The position numbers and the translations under genes are program-made. From Lobosporangium transversale (Eukaryota; Mortierellomycota; Mortierellomycetes; Mortierellales; Mortierellaceae): DNA of 64,000 nt. The notes beneath the pieces were generated by a model. That model saw only the letters and a list, made by a program, of their open reading frames with translations, was not told the origin of the DNA and made no database searches. The DNA is taken from assembly GCF_002105155.1 (NCBI RefSeq), contig NW_019029043.1, positions 62,001 to 126,000 on the forward strand, in the 5' to 3' direction. Shown piece after piece: positions 11,182-24,602 of this stretch (the first letter of the stretch is position 1; every line of letters starts with the position of its first letter).

Positions 11182-12394
11182 ATGGAGGTTATATTAGTTT
11201 AAAGTTTTTGTTTTCTATATGAATATTTTTTGCATGGAATAAAATGTATCATTGTCATCGGTTTGCATATTTCAATTTAAACAAGGGATGCATTCAACCT
11301 TTAATCCTCTATAAATCTCTACTGATTCGAATATCTGACAAAATTTTAAAGTATTGACAGGAATGAAAAAGTTTATGTCATATACGTGCACTAATAACAA
11401 TTCCGCTTCGGAGATGAAGTATTAGAATTAGAATGGTGAGCGATAAATAGCATTGGCGCGCCTGAATGTGCCTTATCGTCCTGAGTTCAAAAGTCAACCG
11501 ATATATATTTATATATATGTATATATAATACTACTAAGCGCGCATTTGACCGAAAAGAAGTAATGGATGCAATTTGCCATCAAGGTTTCTTTAACCATCG
11601 CCACGAGATCGACTGTTAACGCACCATTGACATTGTTGTCCACTGCGTTTTTGGAACCTGGTGAAGACAAAGCAAACAATTATCTGGCAATCACAATCAC
11701 CAATTCCTATTGAAGTTACAACTGGTATGACCCAATCCATGCAAGTCTTCTCCTAGCTGAATTAGACCAGTAATATAATACAGATTTTCGATGATTGCGA
11801 GAGAGGAATAAAGGCTCCGACATAAGCGTTAATAAATAAAAGCGATTAAAATCAATGTATGCTTTGGTAAACAAAGGAGAGAAGGAGTTGAGTTTCAACG
11901 TAGCGGTTGTGGTTTTGTTGAGTGAAGAGAGCAGAGGGAGAAAGCGTTGTGCTTTCTATGCAACCATGCGCTTGCTCTTCGTCTTGCGGAGAAAGGTAGA
12001 GGAATGTTATGCTCCTTTTCCACTTGTCCAAATGTGTACTCCCCCTTTTGAGGGGCGAAGTCTTGCTTTTGCCTAGTTGCCGACTTGAATCCTAAGGATA
12101 TTTTTAACGGCAAGTTTTTTGGTAATTTTTACTCCATTTCTTTCATCAACTCATCCGTTCATCCATTCATCTTTTATCTTTTCACAATCATCCCCAGTCA
12201 CTTTGATTCTAATTCGTTCTTCGCTTCTGTCCTCTTCCATTCCACTAATCCTCTCCTCTCTCAATCTGTCCAACAATCTATTTTAGAGTCATTAAATAAA
12301 AGTGAGAATTCAAATTTTTTTTATATCCTGTTTGTGTCACTAGAGGATCCGTCATCCTGACTCCAGTAAAAAATATTAATCTCTCTTCATAGCA
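11182..12394. other. Intergenic: fibrillarin 3' end and upstream region of the transporter gene
   Basis: AATAAA at 11238 fits a polyadenylation signal for fibrillarin. An alternating AT tract lies near 11503-11530. The last ~300 bp before the next gene are pyrimidine-rich (12120-12360), typical of a fungal promoter and leader. Short frames here overlap on both strands and have no recognisable protein features. Confidence 0.5.
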
Positions 12395-15300
12395 TTGCAA
12401 ACTCCTCGTTATCCCTCTCTTTCTAATAAATTCAGCTGCTTGCTAATGGCAAAACCTAGCAGTAAGCACTCCCGGAGCGAGCCCTCCTCAATAACGTCTA
12501 CATTTTTATCCCGAAAACATGCCCCTAGTCCAGAAAAGCGTCACTCGTCCGATTCTATCACTCCTAATTCTCAAAAGACACCTCGTTCCAATGCCATACC
12601 CCGCGGCAATGGCAATCAGGCAATGTCGATCCCTATGCCTCCACCATCGCTCTACTTCTCACTTCTGCCCTCATCCTCCAACAGTGGATCAGGCTCGCGT
12701 GGATCTGCCAATATTGGGAGTTTAGGAGCTGCACATTCTGATCATCACTCTTCTAGGTACAACAGCAGCAGCACCAACCGTAGTAACAGCAGCATTGACA
12801 AACAAAGCGACAAAGCAAGCACCAGTACGGATCACTCGCAAATAAGCTCCATGTCTTCCAAACATCACCGTTCTACTCCAGCCCTTCCTCCCACTCTGAC
12901 CTTTACTCCCTTCCAAAAATCAAACGCACAAAACAACAGCAATAATAACAGTGGTGGCCACCCTGTCTCTAAAGCATCTCCCAATTCTAGGTCACCATCA
13001 AATCCTAGTACTCCAGAGATAGGAAGTTCATCTCAAGGAGGAGTAGGAGGCACTCTAATCCTACCTACCACGGTTGGTGGCATTAATGGAGGTGGCAATA
13101 ATCACTACCATACTCATCACTACGCTCCTCGATCGGCCTATCCGCTTTCAATGACCCATTCACGGCGATCGAGCTTGTCGCATACATATATTCCAGGCAG
13201 CAACCCAGAAAGACAGAAACAAGGGTAAGAGTCACTCGACCATCAACATGTACATTGATCGGCACACAAAAACAATATCCATTGCTGTCTTCTCTTTTTT
13301 TCGGAGTTTTTGTCCAATTGAGTCATTTGATTATTTATTCCCAAAAAAAGAGACGTTGCAGTAACTTTGTCCACCTTGTACATCATTGGCATTTTAACGC
13401 GGCAAAACTACGTTTTCTCCATTTCCGCTCTTTTGTTGTTTTTGTTTAGCCACGACATGCGAGCTATTGTAGTTGTATTTGTTGCTTGCACATGTTGTAC
13501 TACCCTACATCCATATTCTCGACTTACACTATGTCTGCTTAATCCGATAGGTTCTTTGATATGTCCATCTTCGATCCTGCTCCTGAGCACCTACCTAGGA
13601 GTTCTCGGACTTCTGTCGACCATGATCGACACAGCCATCGCGTAGCAGCCTCCCGTCCACCATCTATCGAATCTATCAATAGTGCCAATTCCGTACCCTT
13701 CGCACCCCTACCCCCACCTCCACCTTCAGCATGGAAACGTTTCACAAACCATTTTTCAAACAGAGTTATCAAACGTCATATAAAGTTCATTATTGCGCTT
13801 TACTTATCGTCAGCTTTCACACTCATCCCCCAAGCTGCTAATTTCCTCGGCAATGTGCCTTATCTTGCCAATGTTGCTGTTATCTTTCTACATCCAGCAC
13901 GCACGGTCGGTTCGCAGCTCGAAGTTACTTTATTCAGCGTCATCGGCGGTGTCCTGGCAGCCATTTGGATCCTACCTTGTCAGGCTGCCGTCGCTGCATT
14001 TAATCAAAAATATTTGAAAGTGGGGGAAGGCAATAGCGCTGCATGGGTCATTAATGCAGCTTGGCTCTTCATCGGGGTTTGGATCATGACCACCTACAAG
14101 GCAAAATATGCAAAGCTGAACTGCTCGTTCATCATTTACACCATCGCCGGTATCTTCGCCCTTACTAGGAACCATGTCAGCACACAATTTAACTTTCACG
14201 ACTTCTGGGATCTCATGGGTCCAATGATGCTGGGTACAGCCATTTGTCTAGTCGTCAGCATTCTGTTTTGGCCAGAAACTGCTAGCGAAGGACTAGGGTA
14301 AGAATATCTGCATATTTTTACAGGCTATGAGTATAGATAGATGATCTGTAATATAATTTCCTACAAATACTAATGAACCGGCTCGTTTTTTTCTTCTTCT
14401 CAAGTCGTGCTCTCAATGAATCTATGGACAGTTCTCGAAACCTCCTGAACCTTAGCACACGATCATTTTTATTGAACCACAAAACAATCGCTCTTCCAAA
14501 GTCTGTCGTCGAGAAAGCCCAGTCGGAAGTGCGAAATGCCCAAAAAAAACTTTTCAATGCATATAAAGAGGCTCGGTATGAGGTTACATACTCGTCGACG
14601 GATCCAGCGGACTACAAGGAGGTTCGGTTGATCGTTTCCGCACTCATGAGGCATTTGGCATCTATGAGTTTGGTTGTTCAGAATGAGCGACTTTTGATGT
14701 TGGGACACCCTGATCGTGACGACGAAGATTTGATGAGTGTGGCAGAGTCAAACGATATGGAAGATAGTAGCTCTTCTGAAAGCGAGAGTGGTAGCGGTTC
14801 TGAGAGTGAGAATGAATCCGATACTAATAACAACTCGGGATCTGTAGAAAAGATCCATCAACAGAGCGAGTACTTTGGTTGTGACACTGCAGAAGCTACT
14901 GTCAAGCGAGGAAGCTCTCGTCGTCGTCGCCACTCGCGGAAGAAAGATAATCCTAGCAACAGTCCATCAAGCGAGGAAGGTTGTAGAACACCACAAAAGC
15001 GAGTACAAAGAAGAAGTAGCGCTGCGGAACTTCGACGTGTACGTCAACTTCTGCAAAGAGCAGAAAACACTACACAGGCGGTGATAAAAGCTAGACAGCA
15101 ACAACAAGAACGGCTGCAAAAGGAAGCTCTTCAACAGTCTTTCCTTTTTGACCGAGGTGGAATTGCAACAGCGCCTTCAAGCCCAGGAGGCCGAGGTGTT
15201 CGTAGCGTCTTTGGGCATCATCAAGCACACCGCTCTAAGAGATTCTCATCTTCTCCATCCGAGCCCAATGAACATACAGATGATTATTTCAGGCAGTTCG

Positions 15301-18300
15301 GGTCTAATTCCACCACCCCTAATTCATCGCGACCCAATTCGATTCACGAAGAGCAAAACCTGGAAACCGTTAAAAGCTTCAAGTCCTTGTTTTCAGTACG
15401 ATCCGGCCCCAAGTTTAAGCCCCGCCGATCATCATCACTGAAAGCTGAATGCAAGCAAGGCAATAGAAAGGAATTGAGAGATAGCTCCGGAGCAGGAAAT
15501 AGTGTTCATGCAAGTCCTTCTTCTAGAACATCCATAGATGAAGCACACTACGCCACGCTACCTGCCCGCTTAGGTGGAGCAGTTTTCGAAGATGGATCAC
15601 CTAACCAACGACATTCGCCCCACTCTGGTCTGAAGTTTAAAGCCCCTTTATCCGAATACCAAATGAAAAAGGCAGCAGAAGCTTACAGAAAACAACGGGA
15701 AAAGGAAGCAAGACGCGAACACAAGCGAGCAGAGAAGGAGGCAAAGATTGAACAACAACTTCTGGAGAGTCAACGACAAGCTGAAGCTGCAGCCAGGGCT
15801 ATTCCACCAAAAGAGGTCGCCTTTGGTGATCGAAAACTGTTCATGTCATTTTTGAATATCGTACGCGATCCTTTACAGCGCCTAAGTGATACCTGTTCAA
15901 GAGTGATGTTTAGCTTGGAGCGAGAGCTGGTAGCAGGACTTAATGTGGAGCAAGACCGATTAGAGCGTATCAAGAGACGAAACGCGCAGCATGCAGCTGC
16001 TATTCGGGCTACAGAAGCAATACTGGCGGAGGAAGAGAAAGCCGCTGCCATTGGAGCAACCGCAGATGCAAAGACAGCGGATCCAGCAAACAATGAAGCA
16101 GTAGGGATAGAGAAGTCTGGTAGCGATGTCATTAATAAGAAAGCTGACAGTAAGACCAGGATCCTTGACCGGATACGTACCTTGATCGGGATCGATACTC
16201 CTCACCTTACAAAAGACGATATTGATTATGTCAAGGCACTCAAATCAGGCATGAATATGAACAAAGAAAAGAACACCAAGCTTCCTAAAAAAGTCCCCAT
16301 AGATACTCCCCACCCCAACAAATTCCTTCAAAAGGACGCACAAAGAAATGCCGCTTTCTCTGGGCTCGATGATGAGGATGACCTTGCTTTACCGCCTGGT
16401 GTTTCGTATGTACAATATTTGACCCAAGAGCTGGAGATCTTCGACAAGGCAGAAGCAGAAAGTCTTCGTGATTTTATTTCCACACACCCGACCTTGGAGG
16501 TCGGGCCACGCGAAGAGCTTTTCTTGATTTTTTTCTTCTTGTTCGCGTTGCGCGAGATCGCACGTGAGTTGTTGCGTCTCGGCAAGTACCTCGAAGAACA
16601 AGAAGAGAAAGTGCGTGCAAGGATGGAGACAGAACACCATATTAAACGTAGGAAAAAGCTATGGTGGCCCAAAGTTGTTGGTAATTTCTGGCGATGGTTT
16701 GCCTGGGGTAATTATAACCAAGTCAAAACAAGCGAAGGTTATAATTCCTTGATATTGAATTCAGCCAAGAATCTTGAACACCGGCAGCTAATGAGCGTCG
16801 AGGAGGAAAAGGCTCATGTTGAAGCCAAGGCTGCTAAGGCCGCTGCTGAGAAGGCGGCCGCTGAGGCTGCTGCGAAGGCCGCTTTAGAGAGACAGGCTGC
16901 GGCCCACAGACGGCGTCATTCGGAAACATGGAATTTACAACCTCTTCGTCGCAGAGCTACTGTGTCGGCGCTTGTCCATCGAGGCAGACAAAGTCCTGAT
17001 GTAGAGAAAGGTCTTGGATCTGAAAGTTATGCAACAGAAGCCCACCCACAACGGCCCAGTCTTCGTGAGAAGTCACATGAACCCCGGTCCAGGTCAGCCT
17101 CTCCTATTCACTCTAGCTCTGGTAAATATAGACATGAGCATAGACAACATGCTCGTGCAGGCCACCAACCCTTCTCTCGTGCTCTTAAAAAGCCAAAATC
17201 TGAAGTTGGCCTTGAGGATCCCAACGTTTTAGGCGTTAAGGAGGTATTGAACCGGGATTTCGGTGAAGATGATGTCGCTTCCCCTTCAGGCGCGACTTTG
17301 GAGGCTCCATTAACTGATATCAAAAATAAGTCATCGCTAGCGGAGCAGTACACCGTTGTGGAAATACCTGACTATGAATCCCTTAGGCATAAGGACGACA
17401 AAGAGCTTAAACATTTTGAGGATGTCAACTTGGTAGAGCTGTCACCTCGTGTCAATACTTTAAAGCCACGTAGTACAGCCCCACCAGAATTAGTCACTGA
17501 CGAGGCCACAAAACCTAAAAAGCCTGTACAGGTAATCGAAAGACCTAGCATGTCGCATCAGGATCGGTACCCTTCTTTTGCTAGCAGTACTTCTCCAGCG
17601 CTGTTACATGCACCAGATTCCACTACTATCGACAGTAGCGACGCCCAAGCTCGTTGTGGAAACCCTCGAAGGTCTACTGGGGATAGTGGTGACAATGACA
17701 GCTCATCAACAAATGATCGTTTCTCTAGAGAGAGACATTATCATGATCACCAGAATAAGGACGAGCAGCGGCGCTCTCGAGGTATTTTCGCTACATTTAG
17801 CCGCCGCCCTTCCGAAGATGCACTTGAGCTCGCCTCCAAAGAGAGGCAAGGGCCTCGTCAGGCTGCATCTGAAAATGAGCCTGAAAAGCCGTCTGGAACT
17901 GTCTTTGTAAGCGTAAAGAAGCCCAAAACCCTACGCTATCGCTTGTGGGAATTACTACAGCCCTTCAATTCAGCAGAGTACAAGTTCGGATTCAAGATGG
18001 CAGTTGCACTTACATTCATCGGATTATGGTCCTGGCTAGAATGGAATAATAAGCCGTTGGCAACAGATCGTGGTCAATGGGCTATGATGACAGTGATGGC
18101 GGTGCTATCACCTACTATAGGAGCTACGTTCAGTGTTTGCGCAATGCGTGTCGCTGGTACATTAGTGGGTACACTCTGGGCATTGCTGACTTTTTTAGCT
18201 TTGCCACGGAATCCCTATGTAATCTGTGCCATGATGCTCATCGTTGGTAAGATATAAATATCTGTATACGCGTTATTAATTCTACTAAATGCAGGAAAAA

Positions 18301-21076
18301 GGTCTTTTTTTATTGAACAATGCTCCATACTTCGCACGTTAACGTCATATTTTATTTTATCGTATACCAGCCTTTGCTGGAGCCTTCTTCATCCTAGAAA
18401 CTTCTCAACCGCAGTTGGGGATCATTATGTTGCTCTCATACTCCTCGATCACGTTCATTATGTATGGGTATAGATCTTCAGAAACAATTTTTGAAGTGTG
18501 TTATAAACGTGCGATCACAGTCATTGTTGGAATCATCGTTTCGGTGGCAATGAACACATTACTGTGGCCGATTCTAGCGCGTCGAGAATTGCGCAAGGAG
18601 ATTGCAGTGCTGATTGGGCGACAGGGTGTACTTTTCGCAGAATTAGTTAATAAGTTTTTGTTGGAGGATCCTAAAGCCCGACGCCCAAATCACATGGCCA
18701 GTTGGTCTCATTATAACCGCCATCATCAAGGAGATCAAGAAGGATATAATAATGATGGTTTGGATGAGAGGCGAGATCCGCTTCAGGACTCATTTATCGA
18801 GCGCGCAGAAAGAGAAAGCATGAATAAGAGACAGCAGCAAGCTCGTCAAGGGGATACTAAGCCAACAAGGAATCAGAACCTTGGTAATGACGCAGTATCT
18901 GATAGAGAAGGCTTGCTTTATCAGGATGAAGACTCTCGGAATACCATGGATCCAGATCGTATAGCATTCCAGCATGTAGAGCAACAACTTCAGACAAAGC
19001 TTATCAAGATTTCACAGTTACTCGAGCTCTCTGCCTTAGAACCACGATTGAAGGAGGAGTTTCCAATGAAGCTCTACCAACAGATCGTTCAATGTTGCCA
19101 AAATATTTTGGATAGGATGGTTTCCATGCGTATGGCAGCTCAGATGCTTTCGCCCGAAGTCCGTGAATTAGTGACTGGACCAATGAACTACTATCGACGC
19201 GACATGGTAAGCAAATATGAGCTTTGATTTACGTAATGATGTGGATGGAGACTATCTGGATGTATGATACTGTCATTCAAATATCTAAAAAAAGACATCT
19301 ATGGTTCTCGTGTAATGCATAGGTTGGCGCACTTTTGCTTTATTTTAGTGTGCTGTCTTCATCACTCGCTGCTAAATCACCTCTGCCACCCTATTTACCA
19401 TCAGCAAGAATGGCTCGTTTGCGGGTCATATATAATGTCAGAGAGGCTATTGCTGCTAATCGAGTAGTGACAGGAGAGGACCACTATACCTATATCTATT
19501 ACTATGCATTCTCATCTGCCTTAGAGGAAGTCATTGAGGAATTGGGTAAGTATTATGGTTAGAGCAGTCCTTATTTGCACCTGGTGCGCGAACTTTTATT
19601 TAACATCAGATCCCCTTTACTTCAACTTTAGAATTACTTGCTATCTTGATCAAGCCTTTGGTTGGAGTTACACTTGTATCTTCTGGCGCCTGTTACACAC
19701 CTGGCACGCTCGGAGACCAGCTAAACCTTGGGTCAGCCGTCGCTACTAATCAACTAGGGCTGCCGCCTATCCCTAGTGGCGCTACTCAGGATGCTATGGC
19801 TCAGAACACAGCTATGACCCCATCCACAATGGTGAATATTGGCGCGGCAGACGCTACAACCGCGGGAATGGGCGCAAATGCATTTGGCCAGCCATTGCAA
19901 TACCCTCAGGACCCCCTCTATCAGCAGCAGAGAGCTCTAGAGCAGCAACAAGCACAGCAACAGCATCGACAGCTACAGCTCCAACTGCAGGTTCATGCTC
20001 AGCACCAACAAATTCAGCAACAGCAACAACAAATCTTGCTACAACAACAACAACTTAGTATGAATTTTCATCCAGACTTGGCAATTCCCGCACCATCACG
20101 AATTTTGATCAATCCGCAGATAATACCTGTTCGCATAGCCGCAATGAACTCTGGCGATGTTGAAAACCCTTCATTGAATCGATCCGATTCTAGTAGCACC
20201 CCCTCTGAATCCTCTGAGGACAGCCATCAAAGGCCAAGAGATGAAACAGATCAGAGAGTTGCTACAAGGGAGACTGCATCTGTTGTTCCCGGAAAGGAGC
20301 CTAAATCGAAATCCAAAAGCTTTAAGGCTAAAACTGGAAACATTCATGTTGACATCTCACCAACCACTTCTGGAACAACTTCTATCAGTCACAATCTAAA
20401 TGATCTTCTTATTCCGAATACCACTACCGCGAGTGCTTTGGGAGCCCCTGGAATCATAGTGATGGATGAGAGTTTACTTGGGAATCGGCACGCGCAACGG
20501 TATAAGGATGCGGTCCAGGCAGCTCAGGAGGCTAGTGGACAACAAGTGATTGAAGTCTCGTCTCCAACTCTAGCGATGTTTCCAGCGCAAATTCAATTGC
20601 CGATGTGCACGCTCAGTACAGAGTCTTATGGAAATGGCATTCAGCGAAAAAGATCAACGACGACAGGAGGAATCAGACCATCAGCGTTAGCTACGGGCTC
20701 GTTCAAAGGTACCGATGGTTCTGGGTTACAAAGTAGAACGAAACGACCCTCTCTCGTGCCCTACGACAGCCACAACAGCGGTAAAAGCCATCATCATCTT
20801 CACCCTCACCACCCTCATCATGGCAAGGATCACGACAGCTCGAATGCACACAAAAAGGATAGCCCTTCGCCCTCTGCTGCCTCCATGATTACAACAGCAT
20901 CGCCCTATATCCCTACAGTCACCACTGCGATTGTTATGCCATTTGAATACGAAAGGGCCCCAGAGCCTGTACTGCCACTTCACATGATCCCTACACTGGC
21001 TCAGAGCCAAGCTCGACAAGAAGGACAAGAAGGGCAAGAAGGACAACAACAGCAGCAGCGGCAGCAGCACGATTAA
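12395..21076 (+). CDS. ArAE/FUSC-type membrane transporter (brefeldin A-sensitivity-related family), 6 exons, 2,640 aa
   Basis: Exons: 12395-13224, 13551-14297, 14405-18246, 18371-19206, 19323-19545 and 19632-21076. All phases agree. Residues 1-~320 are Ser/Pro-rich and disordered. An N-terminal set of about six membrane helices follows (~335-520, from IKFIIALYLSSAFTLIP to AICLVVSILFWPE), matching the fungal ArAE_2_N type. A long charged, Ser-rich, partly coiled-coil linker fills ~560-1700. It contains a short hydrophobic conserved segment (LFLIFFFLFALREIARELL). A FUSC-type second helix bundle follows (~1715-1935), then a DUF2421-like region (GALLLYFSVLSSSLAAKSP, ELLAILIKPLVGVTLV) and a Gln/His-rich tail. 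Relatives are thought to export aromatic or other organic anions; substrate and membrane are unknown here. The model is long for the family, mostly through linkers. An in-frame ATG at 12446 is an alternative start. Confidence 0.85.
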
Positions 21077-21769
21077 AGCAGAGCGCTTTGAGAATTCATT
21101 CATAAAATGCTATAAAGATCGCGATAGGCTTCCTGGGCTGTAGTCAACTAGACCCGCTCAACATTTAATATCACTTTCATTGACATATCATCATTAATTT
21201 GCATTTCTAAGCCTTTTTATTTAATAAAAACATGGTCTAAAGTGTTTCGATTGAAAAAAGAAAAAAAAAAACTATTAAATGATGTGGGTAATTTACTTTT
21301 TGCCTTAAATGCTTTGGAAAAGTGCTCAATGCAAGGCATTGCCATGAAATATGTAGGAGAGGAGCAAACCATTAAAGAATAGGGATTACAAGTATATAAC
21401 ATTGGACTCTAATATTAAAGGAGTTCATCAAATGACACCATGATAAGGGGCCTTTTTATGATAGGGCTAAGTATGTGAAATGATGCATTGGTTGTAGAAA
21501 ATGAACAAGCGGCGGATATGGCTCCTTAGGAAGATATAGAGCCAAGTAATGTTCTTGGTCTTTGAGCAACAATTTCTGCCAATGCCCTTTAACATTTGTA
21601 AATCTACTTTCCTTGTTGATTGACAGAACAAGATTAAAAGTAAAACGTCTAATTCTAGTTATTTAAATCCTCGTAATTCTAGCTCTGATAGCCAATAATA
21701 CCGTAACAAGGTATGGATGGCGCCTTGATCCAGTCAATTAGCGTATCCTTTCATATACAGTTCGTCATT
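21077..21769. other. Intergenic, no gene seen
   Basis: This is the 3' flank of the transporter gene, with an AATAAA at about 21223. I see no conserved frame, structured repeat or RNA gene in it. Confidence 0.45.
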
Positions 21770-22750
21770 TCTCCATACCTTCTATAGCCTTTCGATCAGC
21801 ATCAACCTCAAGGCTGTCCGTCATATCAGTGCTGATCCAATCAGCACCATTAACAACCTCGGTCGCTGTAACCGTAGGCCCTCACAGACGCTTCAGGCGT
21901 GAGTAATTGGATAATATCACTTGAACAACACCGTCACTCTTGACTTTCTACATTAAATATTAGAGCTCCAACTATGTTGCAGTCTCTGGCGCCTTATTCC
22001 TCGTACTCTAGGCCTATTCTCTACAACCTCCTGCTCGTCTGCTAACGATTCCCTAATAGAGAATGGGCCGAGATGACAGAATGGGTCAATTAGATATTCT
22101 AATTCACTCACCTGCTTAAGAAGCACCGCCATACCCTCATCCTTTGCATCCATGCTTAGAAAGCGTAAATATCAAAGATCTGCCAGTGTGTAAGGAAATG
22201 AAGGGATATTGTCTTATAGAACTTTATATCTGTTTGTCCTGTAGTTTTTCTTCCTCAGTGGGATCATAGCATTTCATTGAACGTAACTTTGGACACCTCC
22301 TAGCCAACATGCCGAGGCAATGAGATGCTGTGTGAGGGTGTGGAAGGCTAAGTATTCGGGACACCACTTATACCAAATGTGATTATATTTGAGTACTTGA
22401 ACCTGTTCGTGTTGTCGTTCAAGCCGAAATGGAGCTGATCGACGCTTACTCTGAGTATTTTCAAGCACCTAACTTGATTGCAGACTTGAAAGAATAAATC
22501 GACTTCATCACCACAAATACATACCCAAAGAATGACCAAGCCTCCAAGGCGAGTACATGTACATTCTAATATTGTTTCCACATCTCGCGTAAACTTGAAT
22601 GAGTGAATGAAATTTTGGTGATTGCGGAACTATGAGACATGGAAAACTGATCCAGTCAGATGAATCTTGGGTTACACATTCGATGCATCAGAGGCGATCA
22701 CACCCTGCAATGATATGAGCCCATCTGTGTAGTTATCAGCGAATTCAAGA
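21770..22750 (-). pseudogene. Decayed F-box/LRR gene copy
   Basis: Minus-strand fragments in different frames match, in order, the F-box/LRR pseudogene at 32.3-33.9 kb. Shared pieces include an ILEC...DICGDEVD-FFQVC segment near 22500, the EGMAVLLKQVSEL / FGPFSIRESLADEQE segment near 22100, and the DNA stretch around 21770-21950 that parallels 32640-32830. Stops and frame changes interrupt every segment and no F-box-like 5' exon remains. It is a paralogous relic rather than a functional gene. Confidence 0.75.
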
Positions 22751-22773
22751 TCCCCAATATACTCCTTGTTTTT

Positions 22774-22971
22774 CACTGGTATCTCAAGGCAGCCAACCAC
22801 GGAAATGCTATCGCTCAGAATAATCTTGAATACATGTACTACCACGGCATAGGGGTTTCACAGGACTATTCGAAAGCTGTCGACTGGTATCTCAAAGGGG
22901 CCGATCAAGGATGTGCTGATGCTCAAGGCGCTATTGGTTATATGTACCGATTTGAAAAGGGGGGTTCCTAA
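22774..22971 (+). pseudogene. Sel1-like repeat fragment, ~65 codons
   Basis: One plus-strand frame reads HWYLKAANHGNAIAQNNLEY followed by a second unit WYLKGADQGCADAQGAIGYM, ending at TAA 22969-22971. This is almost two Sel1-like repeats (the A-x-W-Y-x-K-A-A-x-x-G-x-A-x-A-Q pattern, ~36 residues each). The frame has no start codon and nothing matching lies upstream or downstream. It is a remnant of a larger Sel1-repeat protein inserted or left next to the F-box relic. In fungi such proteins act as scaffolds, for example in chitin synthesis or ER-associated degradation. Confidence 0.7.
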
Positions 22972-24524
22972 AGGCCTTATTAGAGCAAAATAATAGTGTC
23001 AGAAGGCCGCGGGCTAAACTAAAGTTGATGGTTGGAGAAAGTAGGACCTACTCGAGTGCTCCAAGCTCTTGAATATTAAAACTCAAACCTTTTTAAACAG
23101 ATTATATTTTCAGGCTATATAATAAGTGGTATCGTCTTTTGTATTGCCTGACGACCGAATGGTAGCCGCTTACAATTGGGTCACGCGGCAGCAATCCTAT
23201 TCAATAGAAACCCCTGACCTAATCTTCCTATTCTGGAATATGATCATGCCATTCCGCTGTGGGTTAAACATAAAAAGAATTAGGTAAATAGGATGGGTTT
23301 CGGATGAAGGCCATAGCAACCTAGTTGCTTGAGTATTATTATGTTTGTTATGTTTTTCGTATTCCTTATGAACCGACTGGCAATAGTCAGAATACGAACT
23401 ACAAACAAACCATTTTTTGCTGAAACACGACAAGGGATTACAAATACAGTTTGCTACGAGGCTTCCTTCAAATTGGCAAATCAGTTTTTATTATAGAGAC
23501 TGGCGATCTGTCTTTAGTATACATTGTTGTTAGCGAAGACCATATGATCAAGAATCTGACCCTGACATCCGAGAATACAGTGCGTGAGGCTCCCAGGATC
23601 CATGTGTCTGTTTGACTAAGGTTAGAGTGCGCAATTGGACGAAAGAAGCATGAAGGTATTTTGGGAGTCATAGCATAAAAAAAAAGAATATAAAATGACA
23701 AGAGAGCACGGTACAGATAGTCTATTGTCACTACTATGAGCGGCGCGAATGATATGAACAGGCTCACCCTACAGTTTCGATCATGGTTGGCAAGGCTTCA
23801 AGTAACTAAACGAAGGCAAGAGAGGTACTTGACAGTTGTAAAAGTCAGTAAAGGCGTGAAAGCCTCGCTGCCAAGCGGTGCAGTTCAGCACTGCAGCGAT
23901 ACGAGCCCATCTCCCTCATAGTCAATAGCTGACTATTTTATTTTCTCCCTAATACGCGAGGTACAGTCCGTAGTATATCAAGAATACATGCAAAGAGGGA
24001 TAGTAATGTATTACAGTGGCAAAATGGTGAACAGACCCGAAACGTAAGGGGGTTATAGCTGATCTTCGCCCGACCTCAAAGCAGATTCTCTAATATCATT
24101 GATTTTCCCATACCTGGATATCATCAACGGGGTCTAAGTCTAAACTGTCCAGTAGAGGTAGTCCTAGGAATAATGTTTTTGAGAGAATGAATGGGAAGCA
24201 AGAGATTCAAGTAGTGCGGACAATTGACATAGGAAAGCGGATTAGCAGACTCATTGATGCTCTTACAAGTTTCATTCGAAAGATAGCGTATTAACCCTGG
24301 CCTAATTGAAGCCGTAGAAAGAAGGAAGAATTGGATCACCATGTAGCGAGCATTGAAAATATAAAAAAACGATGTTTGTAATAGCTTAAAGAGATAAAAG
24401 AAAATTTTATTGCAGCAATTAAAACAAACCTTTCAAAGGCTTAACACTATATACTGGTATATGAAGCAATTTAAGTAATTTGTGTCTTTTTTTCACAATA
24501 CAAAACAATCATACGAAATGAGAG

Positions 24525-24555
<31 letters not shown>

Positions 24556-24602
24556 TTGAGAGGAATATCCAGGCCATTTCCAGTAATACATGGCCTGGCT
24601 TA
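22972..24602. other. Accessory intergenic DNA, no supported gene
   Basis: About 1.6 kb of apparently decayed sequence. Frames longer than 60 codons occur on both strands but show no family features and no plausible splicing between them. A T-rich homopolymer block occupies ~24528-24547, close to the 3' end of the next minus-strand gene. Confidence 0.45.
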
